From assembly GCA_032718475.1 (NCBI GenBank), contig JAUCBJ010004973.1:1-64000 (forward strand): 64,000 nucleotides of DNA. Direction: 5' to 3'. Position numbers and translations under genes: made by a program. Source of the stretch: Nemertoderma westbladi. Its lineage: Eukaryota > Xenacoelomorpha > Nemertodermatida > Nemertodermatidae. Shown here in pieces: positions 21,691 through 32,711 of the stretch; position 1 is the first letter of the stretch; each line of letters begins with the position of its first letter. Below the pieces are notes generated by a model. That model was not told where the DNA came from, did not search any database, and was given only the letters and a program-made list of their open reading frames with translations.

Positions 21691-22931
21691 CTCGCCGAGG
21701 TGGCCGAGGAGTTCCCACAGACCGCCCACGCTGGGTTGACCAGGTGTGTCCAGGCGGAGTGGGACTACCTGTTACGGGTGGTGGAGACAGACGAGGAGGA
21801 CCTGGAACCCATCCGGTCGGCGCTCCTGCGCCAGTTCGTCCCGGCTCTGTTCGGTACGTCTGGGATGTGTGAGGGAGAGCTCCTGTTACTCCCTGTCCGA
21901 CATGGCGGCATTGGGATCCGGGACCCACTATTGCGCCGGGGGCACGCCCGGGAGGCGTCGCTCGCCGGGACTGTCGGGGTTGTAGACACCTTAACCACTG
22001 GTCACCCCCTCCTTGTCGCGGACCATGCAGTCTGTCTCGCCTCGGCCCTTGCCAAGAGCCGGATCGCTCAGGATGCGGCCTACAAGGCTAGACAGTTAGA
22101 CGCCCTCCAAGCCATCCCTGCTGATCGACGCCGCACGGTGGAACGTACGGTATCCCACAAGACGGGGGGTTGGTTAACGGCTCAGCCCTCCGTGGTAGAC
22201 CACACGGACCTGGACCCGGAGGTATTCCGGGACAACCTTGCCCTGAGGTATGGTCTGACGCCGCCGGGCCTCCCGGCAAAGTGTGAGGGGTGTGGGGACC
22301 CGTTCACAACAACCCACGCACTTAATTGCAAGTCGGGAGGCCTTGTTATAAAGCGGCACGATGAGGTGCGTGAGGTTTTTGGTGATCTCATCGCGTCCGC
22401 CTTTGGGGCTCGTCGGTCCAGAGGGAGGTAACACTGTCCACTGGTTACCTGGACAGACTGGGTCGCGAGGTCGGTGGGGTCAGGGCTGATCTTTTGGCGC
22501 GAGGAGTCTGGGCCAATCAGAGGGTGGCGTCTTTCGACATTGCGGTTGTAAACGCCGACGCCCCCTCTTATTCCAACCGGTCCGTAGACTCCATTCTAGA
22601 ACAACGGGTTCGCGCCAAGAAGGTCCATTATAGCGCGGTGTGCGAGGACAGGAGGATCTCCTTCACCCCCCTAGTAGGTACCACCGACGGGGTGTGGTGC
22701 AAGGAGGCAGAGATCCTGATCCGCCACCTCGCTGAGACCCTCGTTGCCCGGCGGCAGGGGATGCGGGAACGTGGCCTTGCTTGCGTTCTTGGGGGAGTTC
22801 GGAGGCGGCTTCAGTTCGCGCTCCTCCGCTCCAACTCCCTGTGTTTGCGTGGGGGTCGGCGGTCCTGGAGGTGTCTCGGGTTCGGGGACGGAGCTGGTCT
22901 GCGTGGGTCTGACTTACCAGACAATTATTGA
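21690..22931 (+). pseudogene. C-terminal part of a GC-rich retroelement polyprotein with nuclease-like domain
   Basis: Two frames (21700-22431 and about 22425-22931) make one product after a single frameshift near 22420. The N-terminal part has LRRQFVPALFG-like and HGGIGIRDP motifs typical of the region after the RT thumb. Then comes NLALRYGLTPPGLP, a zinc-knuckle-like CEGCGDPFTTTHALNC, an RHDEVREV block and, after the frameshift, RADLLARGVW and ASFDIAVVNADAP, ending RLQFALLRSNSLCLRG. The Cys/His motif followed by RH and a (R)xD..FDI pattern resembles the restriction-like endonuclease of R2/NeSL-type LINEs; similar C-termini are widespread in cnidarian and mollusc retroelements. The high GC content contrasts with the AT-rich flanks, suggesting recent arrival. 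There is no RT core in the copy. Confidence 0.6.
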
Positions 22932-23450
22932 TTTGGTGGTGGCATTCTTGCTATTCCTTGGTGGTGCGATTTTTAATTGCTTTTAATTGTTTGTTCGTTA
23001 CTTTTATATTGTGTTATCCTGTACAATATAATGTTATCTTTGTTTATTAAATTTTAATTATAATAATTAAATAAAATAATTAAATAAATAAAAAAAATAA
23101 AAAAAAATATTATAATATTCACTATATTGCACTTATCTACTTTATATATAAACTTATTTTTATATTATAATAAATAGTTTAGATACTTTATATGCTTTAT
23201 AATATACACTTATTTTTATATTTCATGTTTATTATATCACTTTTACACGGAAATAATTGCAATTAAATTTTATTTAAATTTCAGAAGTAAAACAGCAAAG
23301 GCACGAAAGCAAGAACCGCAATCCCCGCGGTAAAGGAATGTCAGAGCGAGTAGATAAATTAACTTCTCATACAAAAAATCTGTTTAAACGACACAGACGG
23401 AAAGAGGAACATAGGGAGGTAGGATAAATGGTTAATCGTAATAATTAATT
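22932..23450. other. AT-rich spacer
   Basis: Mostly A+T, with TTATATTATAATA-type stretches. No feature was recognised. Confidence 0.5.
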
Positions 23451-26400
23451 AATAGTTACTTATACCGGTAATTACTTTGTGGTTACTTAGAATGGTTACT
23501 TTATAGTTACTTATACCGGTAATTACTTTGTGGTTACTTAGAATGGTTACTTTATAGTTACTTATACCGGTAATTACTTTGTGGTTACTTAGAATGGTTA
23601 CTTTATAGTTACTTATACCGGTAATTACTTTGTGGTTACTTAGAATGGTTACTTTATAGTTACTTATACCGGTAATTAATTTGTGGTTACTTAGAATGGT
23701 TACTTTATAGTTACTTATACCGGTAATTACTTTGTGGTTACTTAGAATGGTTACTTTATAGTTACTTATACCGGTAATTACTTCGTGGTTACTTAGAATG
23801 GTTACTTTATAGTTACTTATACCGGTAATTACTTCGTGGTTACTTAGAATGGTTACTTTATAGTTACTTATATCGGTAATTACTTCCTGGTTACTTAGAA
23901 TGGTTACTTTATAGTTACTTATACCGGTAATTACTTTGTGGTTACTTAGAATGGTTACTTTATAGTTACTTATACCGGTAATTACTTCGTGGTTACTTAG
24001 AATGGTTACTTATACCGGTAATTAATTTGTGGTTACTTAGAATGGTTACTTTATAGTTACTTATACCGGTAAATACTTCGTGGTTACTTAGAATGGTTAC
24101 TTTATAGTTACTTATACCGGTAATTACTTCGTGGTTACTTAGAATGGTTACTTTATAGTTACTTATACCGGTAATTAATTTGTGGTTACTTAGAATGGTT
24201 ACTTTATAGTTACTTATACCGGTAATTACTTTGTGGTTACTTAGAATGGTTACTTTATAGTTACTTATACCGGTAATTAATTTGTGGTTACTTAGAATGG
24301 TTACTTTATAGTTACTTATACCGGTAATTACTTCGTGGTTACTTAGAATGGTTACTTTATAGTTACTTATACCGGTAATTACTTCGTGGTTACTTAGAAT
24401 GGTTACTTTATAGTAACTTATACCGGTATTTAATTTGTGGTTACTTAGAAAGGTTACTTTATAGTTACTTATACCGGTAATTACTTCGTGGTTACTTAGA
24501 ATGGTTACTTTATAGTTACTTATACCGGTAATTACTTCGTGGTTACTTAGAATGGTTACTTTATAGTTACTTATACCGGTAATTTACTTATACCGGTAAT
24601 TACTTTGTGGTTACTTAGAATGGTTACTTTATAGTTACTTATACCGGTAATTAATTTGTGGTTACTTAGAATGGTTACTTTATAGTTACTTATACCGGTA
24701 ATTACTTCGTGGTTACTTAGAATGGTTACTTTATAGTTACTTATACCGGTAATTACTTCGTGGTTACTTAGAATGGTTACTTTATAGTTACTTATACCGG
24801 TAATTAATTTGTGGTTACTTAGAATGGTTACTTTATAGTTACTTATACCGGTAATTACTTTGTGGTTACTTAGAATAGTTACTTTATAGTTACTTATACC
24901 GGTAATTACTTCGTGGTTACTTAGAATGGTTACTTTATAGTTACTTATACCGGTAATTACTCCGTGGTTACTTAGAATGGTTACTTTATAGTTACTTATA
25001 TCGGTAATTACTTCCTGGTTACTTAGAATGGTTACTTTATAGTTACTTATACCGCTAATTACTCCGTGGTTACTTAGAATGGTTACTTTATAGTTACTTA
25101 TACCGGTAATTACTCCGTGGTTACTTAGAATGGTTACTTTATAGTTACTTATATCGGTAATTACTTCCTGGTTACTTAGAATGGTTACTTTATAGTTACT
25201 TATACCGCTAATTACTCCGTGGTTACTTAGAATGGTTACTTTATAGTTACTTATATCGGTAATTACTTCCTGGTTACTTAGAATGGTTACTTTATAGTTA
25301 CTTATACCGGTAATTACTCCGTGGTTACTTAGAATGGTTACTTTATAGTTACTTATACCGGTAATTACTCCGTGGTTACTTAGAATGGTTACTTTATAGT
25401 TACTTATATCGGTAATTACTTCCTGGTTACTTAGAATGGTTACTTTATAGTTACTTATACCGCTAATTACTCCGTGGTTACTTAGAATGGTTACTTTATA
25501 GTTACTTATATCGGTAATTACTTCCTGGTTACTTAGAATGGTTACTTTATAGTTACTTATACCGGTAATTACTTTGTGGTTACTTAGAATGGTTACTTTA
25601 TAGTTACTTATACCGGTAATTACTCCGTGGTTACTTAGAATGGTTACTTTATAGTTACTTATACCGGTAATTACTCCGTGGTTACTTAGAATGGTTACTT
25701 TATAGTTACTTATACCGGTAATTACTTTGTGGTTACTTAGAATGGTTACTTTATAGTTACTTATACCGGTAATTACTCCGTGGTTACTTAGAATGGTTAC
25801 TTTATAGTTACTTATACCGGTAATTACTTCGTGGTTACTTAGAATGGTTACTTTATAGTTACTTATACCGGTAATTACTCCGTGGTTACTTAGAATGGTT
25901 ACTTTATAGTTACTTATACCGGTAATTACTTTGTGGTTACTTAGAATGGTTACTTTATAGTTACTTATACCGGTAATTACTTCGTGGTTACTTAGAATGG
26001 TTACTTTATAGTTACTGATACCGGTAATTACTTTGTGGTTACTTAGAATGGTTACTTTATAGTTACTTATACCGGTAATTACTTCGTGGTTACTTAGAAT
26101 GGTTACTTTATAGTTACTTATATCGGTAATTACTTCCTGGTTACTTAGAATGGTTACTTTATAGTTACTTATACCGGTAATTACTTTGTGGTTACTTAGA
26201 ATGGTTACTTTATAGTTACTTATACCGGTAATTACTCCGTGGTTACTTAGAATGGTTACTTTATAGTTACTTATACCGGTAATTACTTTGTGGTTACTTA
26301 GAATGGTTACTTTATAGTTACTTATACCGGTAATTACTTCGTGGTTACTTAGAATGGTTACTTTATAGTTACTTATACCGCTAATTACTCCGTGGTTACT

Positions 26401-27237
26401 TAGAATGGTTACTTTATAGTTACTTATACCGGTAATTACTTCGTGGTTACTTAGAATGGTTACTTTATAGTTACTTATACCGGTAATTACTCCGTGGTTA
26501 CTTAGAATGGTTACTTTATAGTTACTTATACCGGTAATTACTTTGTGGTTACTTAGAATGGTTACTTTATAGTTACTTATACCGGTAATTACTTCGTGGT
26601 TACTTAGAATGGTTACTTTATAGTTACTTATACCGGTAATTACTTCGTGGTTACTTAGAATGGTTACTTTATAGTTACTTATACCGGTAATTACTTCGTG
26701 GTTACTTAGAATTGTTACTTTATAGTTACTTATACCGGTAATTACTTCGTGGTTACTTAGAATGGTTACTTTATAGTTACTACTAGGATCGGCATGCTGC
26801 ATTGCAGCTGCATTTTTAGGAATGCTGTGCCGGCTTGTCAACAAAATTGCACCGCCACAACTCCCTATCACCCATTAGACTTTATAGATAGACTTTATAG
26901 ATAGACTTTATTATAGATTACTTTATAGTTACTTATACCGGTAATTACTTTGTGGTTACTTAGAATGGTTACTTTATAGTTACTTATACCGGTAATTACT
27001 TTGTGGTTACTTAGAATGGTTACTTTATAGTTACTTATACCGGTAATTACTTCGTGGTTACTTAGAATGGTTACTTTATAGTTACTTATACCGGTAATTA
27101 CTTCGTGGTTACTTAGAATGGTTACTTTATAGTTACTTATATCGGTAATTACTTCGTGGTTACTTAGAATGGTTACTTTATAGTTACTTATACCGGTAAT
27201 TACTTCGTGGTTACTTAGAATGGTTACTTTATAGTTA
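23451..27237. repeat. 51-bp minisatellite, about 72 copies
   Basis: Units contain ACTTATACCGGTAATTA, GTGGTTACTTAGAATGG and TTACTTTATAG. GGTTACTT-like words recur inside the unit, hinting at a shorter ancestral repeat. Two sub-families alternate in blocks: with TTTGTGG or TTCGTGG on the left, and with CTCCGTGG and TTCCTGG in the middle. One unit near 24000 is shortened and another near 24580 is rearranged. Because 51 is divisible by three, the minus strand has a 766-codon artefact ORF. The array is interrupted at 26779-26876 by a LINE 3' end. Confidence 0.97.
26779..26876 (-). mobile_element. RTE-X-like LINE, very short 5'-truncated copy inside the 51-bp array
   Basis: The sequence from ACTACTAGGATCGGCATGC to CTATCACCCAT is nearly identical to the last 95 bp of the LINE at 18947-21195 (ORF end plus TAG tail). 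Array units lie on both sides; a short scrambled GACTTTATAGATA repeat follows at 26878-26915. Confidence 0.9.
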
Positions 27238-27934
27238 ATTATCCGTTACTTATCCAAATCCGTCAACCATTGATTATCATGTGTAATTAATATTAATTTT
27301 CAATTATTGAGGGAGAGGAATCGGTTACAGAGGAGTGCTATTCTAACACAATGTTTGATATTTAAACTCTCACAAGTGGGTGGATGTTGGCCTGAATCAT
27401 GTTGGGGGCGTGGCCAGCGAGCGTGGCACAGGGTTGAGACAATGAGACTCAAAGTCGATCATCGATAGTCGAATATATCGTGAGCCAAAACGAAACTTGC
27501 CGCAATTACAAAAAAATGTCACCAAGTGACGCAAGATGGCGTTATGTAACATATGGCCGAAAGAAAAAGAAATGGCAGTACCTTGCATTACAGATTTAGT
27601 CGCAATGATGTCTACGTCACAATCACTCATTTACAAAGAACTTCATGAGCTTAAACTTCCCTTTGATGTCGTTATGCAGCTACCGCCTCCAGTACCCCAC
27701 AGCAACCGAACTGGAGATGATGACGACGAAGATGAGGAATGAGGTTACTCCGAACTCTTTTCATGTTACGTGTTCGAAAGACAACCGCTCTGAATTTATG
27801 AATCTTTTGAATTTGGAAATGGGAGACGGAAGTTTGTAAATAGGTCTGATTTATGTTGCATTGGCTCACGGAAAATAATTTTAGCAATGCACTAACTCGT
27901 GAATGAACTCCGGTTGACAACTCCCTTGAACATA
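27238..27934. other. Spacer containing one possible small ORF
   Basis: Apart from the ORF at 27536-27742 no gene is supported. Confidence 0.4.
27536..27742 (+). CDS. Possible small protein with acidic tail, unrecognised
   Basis: A 68-codon ATG frame, MALCNIWPKEKEMAVPC...KLPFDVVMQLPPPVP, ends in an Asp/Glu run (GDDDDEDEE). It is not repeat-derived and is surrounded by AT-rich DNA. The sequence is compatible with a small intronless gene or an exon, but no family was recognised, and ORFs in two other frames overlap it. No TATA box or poly-A signal was pinned down. It is reported as a weak candidate only. Confidence 0.2.
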   Translation: MALCNIWPKEKEMAVPCITDLVAMMSTSQSLIYKELHELKLPFDVVMQLPPPVPHSNRTGDDDDEDEE

Positions 27935-29000
27935 TACCGTGAACAGGAAGAGGTGGCGGTGTGGCAGTTTTAATACTAGTTTATCAAATGTTAGAAAAAT
28001 GAAGGAGACTTGGAACTCTTTAAAGTTTGGAACACATAGTAATAAACTTGGAAATTCTGCAAAACAAGTAACAATGCTACGGCTACATCGTTAACATTAG
28101 CTGTGATTTATCGCCCAAGTTCGCCAAGTAACCAAATACCAGAGAGAACCAACCGATTTCTGGAAGAAATCTACGCATATTTGTGGGGCGAGCCACGAAG
28201 TTGGCGGAGCCTTAGCGAATTGACACTGTTAGGGGGTGGGTCAATTTATGCAAATAGTTGTCGTCGTCGTTGTCGTCGTCGTCGTCGTTGTCGTCGTCGT
28301 CGTCGTCGTCGTTACGATTTTGACATGCTAATAACTTTGTCGGATTTAAAGCTGCCAAGTTGAAAATTTGTAGGTATCAATATGAGCAAAAGTTGAGATT
28401 TTTGAGAGACTTTCAGACACCATCAGTGCAATGGTCTCCTGCTAGAGGGCCACATGTCTAAACATTAAATGCCCTCCCATTTCTTTGCTTTTAATCCGTT
28501 TAAGCTGAAACTTGGCAGATATGTATTAGACCATTAGCTGTGACTTTCAAAGGAGGCGAATCCATCTGCAGTTCTCCAGTCTGCCGCTAGAGGGCCAACG
28601 TGACTATTTGCATAAATTGACCCACCCCCTAACAGTGTCAATTCGCTAAGGCTCTGCCAACTTCGTGCTGCGCGAAGTCCCCACTTCGTGTTTTCAATAT
28701 ATGCAAAATCCAATCAAATTTTCATAGTTAGAGATTTTAATATTTGGTGTGATTGTCCAGAACTATCATTTACCAAATCATTTGCATAATCACGTGCATA
28801 TCCGAATTAAATTTAGTTCAGCGAGTGATTGGTCCTAACCATCGAGATGGACACACCTTGGATTTAATTATACATAGAGAGGGGGATGATGTTATTTCTA
28901 AATGGAACTGCAATCCAGATATAAATCAATTTAAGGATCACTACGATGTTGAATTCTCCGTGAACATGGAACGGTTATCGACTCGGGGGCGTGTCAGATT
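27935..29000 (+). pseudogene. CR1-like LINE endonuclease remnant, split by a MITE
   Basis: The left part (27950-28182) carries RGGGVAVL-like and LAVIYRPSSPSNQIPER sequence across frames. The right part (28690-29000) carries NLVQRVIGPNHRDGHTLDLI and a degraded SDH-like NQFKDHYDVEF. These match the middle and C-terminal blocks of the LINE endonuclease family seen at 1270-3792. Stops and frameshifts are frequent. A MITE of about 500 bp separates the two parts. Confidence 0.7.
28183..28684. mobile_element. MITE with about 75-bp inverted ends (same family as 16175-16500)
   Basis: The left end, GTGGGGCGAGCCACGAAGTT (28183) through CTTAGCGAATTGACACTG and TTATGCAAATAG, is mirrored at the right from CTATTTGCATAAATTGACCC (28605) to GCGCGAAGTCCCCAC (28684). 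A CGT/TCG trinucleotide tract fills 28258-28316. The outer 30 bp match the MITE at 16175-16500, but the sub-terminal part differs, indicating subfamilies. It lies inside a LINE remnant. Confidence 0.85.
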
Positions 29001-29454
29001 CATTCGGATGAAAGCACAAGGAAGAATGTCGAGGGGGACGGCCCAGGACGGGAGTACAGCGATACGTCCACACGGGACCGCGGAACGGTAAGCAACTCGG
29101 GGGCGTGTCACGTGCGTTTGGATGGAGGTAGAAGTATTACAGGAAAAATTGGAGCAAAGGACAGGACATACAAAAGGGCGCAAGGAAAATGTTGCCTACT
29201 AGGAGAGTCGCCATAGTATCTATCGCCCAATACATTAGACCGAGGGAGGTGGGATTAGGGCGACAGACCCTACCTACCTAAAATAAAAACAAATACACAA
29301 AAATAATAAAATAAAGTACATAACGAGGTAAAATAAAGTAGATAACGAGGTAAAATAAAGTATGTACACTCGAAGAAAATTATTAAAGTAAGTACGTACA
29401 TAGTACTGGGGATAGAGTGAACCACAGGGGGAATTATTAATTAATTAATATCAT
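29001..29454. other. Spacer with short direct repeats
   Basis: GGGGGCGTGTCA occurs near 28985 and 29099. Three copies of a 22-bp AT-rich unit (AAAATAAAGTA..ACGAGGT) lie at about 29305-29365. There is no gene. Confidence 0.5.
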
Positions 29455-30304
29455 GGGGGTACTGGTCCAGTATGCGTACACCCCCACCAAAGTTTTTGAA
29501 CTAGCTAGTTTTTGATAATTTCTTTTTGAAATGTACCAAAACATGTTAGCTATTTGATTTTGTAAAAAATAATGTTCTAGAACAAATATTTTTTGTTCTA
29601 GAACATTTTTTAGACAAAAGCCTGGTCTGTATTTAAAAAGCATGGGATGGAAAAAGCAGGGAGGTAAAATATATTTTTTTAATATTTTGAAATTTTTTAT
29701 TAAATTATTATGATAGCTAGTAAAGTTAATGGTAGCTAATAAATAATAAACGAAACGATAAAAGCAATTTACACAATAAAAAATGTGGTCAATATTTTTT
29801 TCAAATTTTCAATTTTTATTTTTTCACTACCGGTAGCTAATATAAAGTACTAGCTAACACAAAATCAAAATTACTAGCTATAGCCTCTACCATCTTAGTG
29901 TCAGAAGGTCAAATATAAACCTGATGATAAAAGCCACGGAAAACTCGGTCAAAAAGTGGCAACACAATACATAAAAATTTGAGACACATAGGGCCAACGA
30001 TTTCTACGTACAAAGTGGCACAAGTGTATAGGACTAGCTAGTTTTTATAAAAGATAACAATGTTTCCAGAGAATCATTAAAAATTATAAATACTGTTGAT
30101 ATAATGAACTCATAAGATTTTAATCAAAACCTTGTTTTTTTTCTAAAAAGATGTTCCAGAATGTATATATTTGTTCTAGAACATTATTTTTTATAAACAA
30201 ATGGCATGTTCTAACATGTTCTAGAACATTAAAAAAAAAAAATTATCAAAAACTAGCTAGTACAAAAAATTTGGTGGGGGGTGTACGCATACTGGACCAG
30301 TACC
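29455..30304. mobile_element. 850-bp TIR element with 9-bp target duplication
   Basis: The left end, GGTACTGGTCCAGTATGCGT at 29459 onward with ACACCCCCACC, then AAACTAGCTAGTTTTTGATAAT-like sequence in the next 40 bp, is mirrored at the right up to 30304. TAATATCAT flanks it on both sides (29446-29454 and 30305-30313), a clean 9-bp duplication. The interior is AT-rich and has no transposase. A 9-bp duplication would fit a Mutator-like origin, but this is inference. Confidence 0.8.
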
Positions 30305-30557
30305 TAATATCATAATATCGTCAATATTTTTGGTCATTCATATATTCTGCAACAGTTAAATTCTGAAATATGAATATTTTCACATATTTTTTATAATTTT
30401 AATAAAATATACCAACTAGTAAAAAAAGCACTAGCTACCTTATTAATAATATCTACTAATTTTTAGAACACTTGGTTATTTTTCAATTTCAAAAAATAAT
30501 TGCTAGTAAAACACTAGCTACCATATAAAAAAACATATCTACATATGTTCTAGAACA
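29573..30557. repeat. Five copies of the palindrome TGTTCTAGAACA
   Basis: The perfect 12-bp palindrome occurs at 29573-29584, 29594-29605, 30172-30183, 30217-30228 and 30546-30557. Four copies sit in two pairs near the inner ends of the TIR element, one just outside. Its core TTCTAGAA fits the heat-shock-factor pattern TTCnnGAA. A role is not shown by sequence alone. Confidence 0.75.
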
Positions 30558-32711
30558 TTCAACAATACCATAAAAGCATTAAAAAACACTAAAAAAGTAC
30601 TGGTAAAAAATTGCCGGGGGTGCCGACAGTGCGAAGTAGTACCAGGACAACATTACTACTTAACCTTAGCGGGCTAAACTCTGCATATTAAACAACATTT
30701 GTATTCTTAAATTGTTACTTTTTCGTTCGAATTTACACCAAAATCACGAGACAAAGTTTCACTTTTTTCACTAGGGAAAAAATTAACCAATAGGATTGCA
30801 TTCATTTTACTTTTTTCCCGGCGAAAAAAGTAAATTAAAATATTTTTGGTGGAATTTCTTAAATTGTATTACATGTGTTGAAAGAGCATCGACGTAGAAA
30901 AGATTTGCACGTAATTTGAGCAAATTCCGTGCATACACACAAAAGTCTCCTCAGGACATTGACAGTATATTATATTATATTCATCTTTAAAAATAACACA
31001 CAAAGCACAAAAATTACTGGACAGACATAATTCAACCACCACCAGCTGTCATTACCCATCACCTAGCAACCGTATGAACACAACAGTAGAATATTGCCTA
31101 CAGGACTGCAATACCAGTACTGTCTGCAGCTAATACCTGAATACTGCAGTACTGTAATGAACTAGCCCATCACACCGGATTGCTGTCGGCGTTACTGCAA
31201 AGTTATTGCAACTTTAGTGTCTAAAAGGCGTTCTTTAAAACGACGCTAAATATCCAATATTGGTTTATGTTGTTAAGCGGCTAGGGGCGGTTTCATGGTG
31301 GGGAGTGTGGGGGTGTGGGGAGGGCGTGGGACACCCCTTATTTGAGTCGGTGCACACAGGGTTAAAATGGTTCATAACACCATGAAACAATTTTGTGTTG
31401 TAACAGGATAACAGTGTAATGACAGTGAAAGAGGAAAAATTGAATTTAACTATAATACTGGTAGTAGACAGTAGGAATACTTGCGTATGGTAGAAAGCAT
31501 TTATGTATTATCTTTATTTTAATTTCAATATAATATTTATTGATTATTTTATTATACTGGTTATACTACTGACTACTTACTGTATGCAGCTACTAACATT
31601 ATAGTAGAATACGTAAATAAAATTTCTTGAAATTTTGCAGGTAGCTGTATCAACCATTCGGACAAGATCAAGACTATAAATATTAAGAATTTTAAGCATT
31701 TTTTTGTTTATGCCAATTTTTGTAAACAATGCCCGGTTTTTGACCAAATATCGACATTTCAACAACTGTTTTCTTAATAACTTCTTAAGAGAGCACCCAA
31801 CCAACAAAATTCTAGTCATACATAGGCCAATCGTTGTTGTGAACATTTCCTGAAAACTTGATGAGAATTCATCCAGTAGTCTCAGAAAAGTGTACCTTTG
31901 TGTCTAAAAAGACACAAAAAATTACTTTTCGAGAAAAAGACATTCAAAGTTTTCAAAGCTTCCCGCCATTTTTTATAAAAAACGAGGGATTATTCAAACT
32001 GGTTGTAAAAAATGAACAAGTACACCACCTGCCCAAAAATTCCGATCTAGGGGTTTTCCTGGTCGGTGATTTCATTTCTGATGTCAGTTTTTGAGTTGTA
32101 CCAAATCTAGACTGTCTGTCTGTCTGTCAGATTTGATAGACCTTTTAGACAGACCGACCGACAGACATTTGGGCACCTTAGACTTATCCTATTCCTATAA
32201 AAACCAGATTTATGTAAACTTCGAAAAATTTTGAATATAATCATTTTTTTAAACAGGAAAAAAAAAATTTCGAATTTTTTTTCTACAACCTTAATTAAGC
32301 AGATAGGACAGTGAGACCAAGGTATGTGTTCCTATAAGTAGGAAATACTTCTCTTACTGGGGCCGATAATTAATTAATAATATATTATAATAATATAATA
32401 ATAAAATATAATAATATAAATATATTCGGGCAGTCAGACCAAAGAGAAAGTGAAGTTATTTCGAAATATAATATAAAATAATATGAATCCTATAATAACT
32501 AATTTAATTCATATATGTTTTGTACATACGTTATTGCACTAAACTACAAAATAATTACGTTTGTAATTATCTTACTAAATATAAAATAACAAATTAAGAT
32601 AAAAATAATATAAAATTACCTAATACAGCATACATAGGAAATATAAAAAGGGACATAAAGACAATATGTACCCGCTCCCATAAATAATGAGTTAATAGGA
32701 TCCATCGAGGT
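30314..32711. other. AT-rich spacer with an imperfect hairpin
   Basis: No gene was recognised; short ORFs (31577-31846 minus, 31858-32094 +) lack motifs. An imperfect 19-bp hairpin of GTCT and GACC/GACA repeats lies at 32111-32166. Confidence 0.45.

Noticed and set aside
24571-26871. A 766-codon minus-strand ORF with a 17-residue period
   Set aside because: It is a product of the 51-bp minisatellite; its N-terminal residues are LINE tail sequence read in antisense context.
28103-28363. An Arg-rich protein ORF
   Set aside because: The Arg run is the CGT trinucleotide tract of the MITE; the upstream part is LINE endonuclease.
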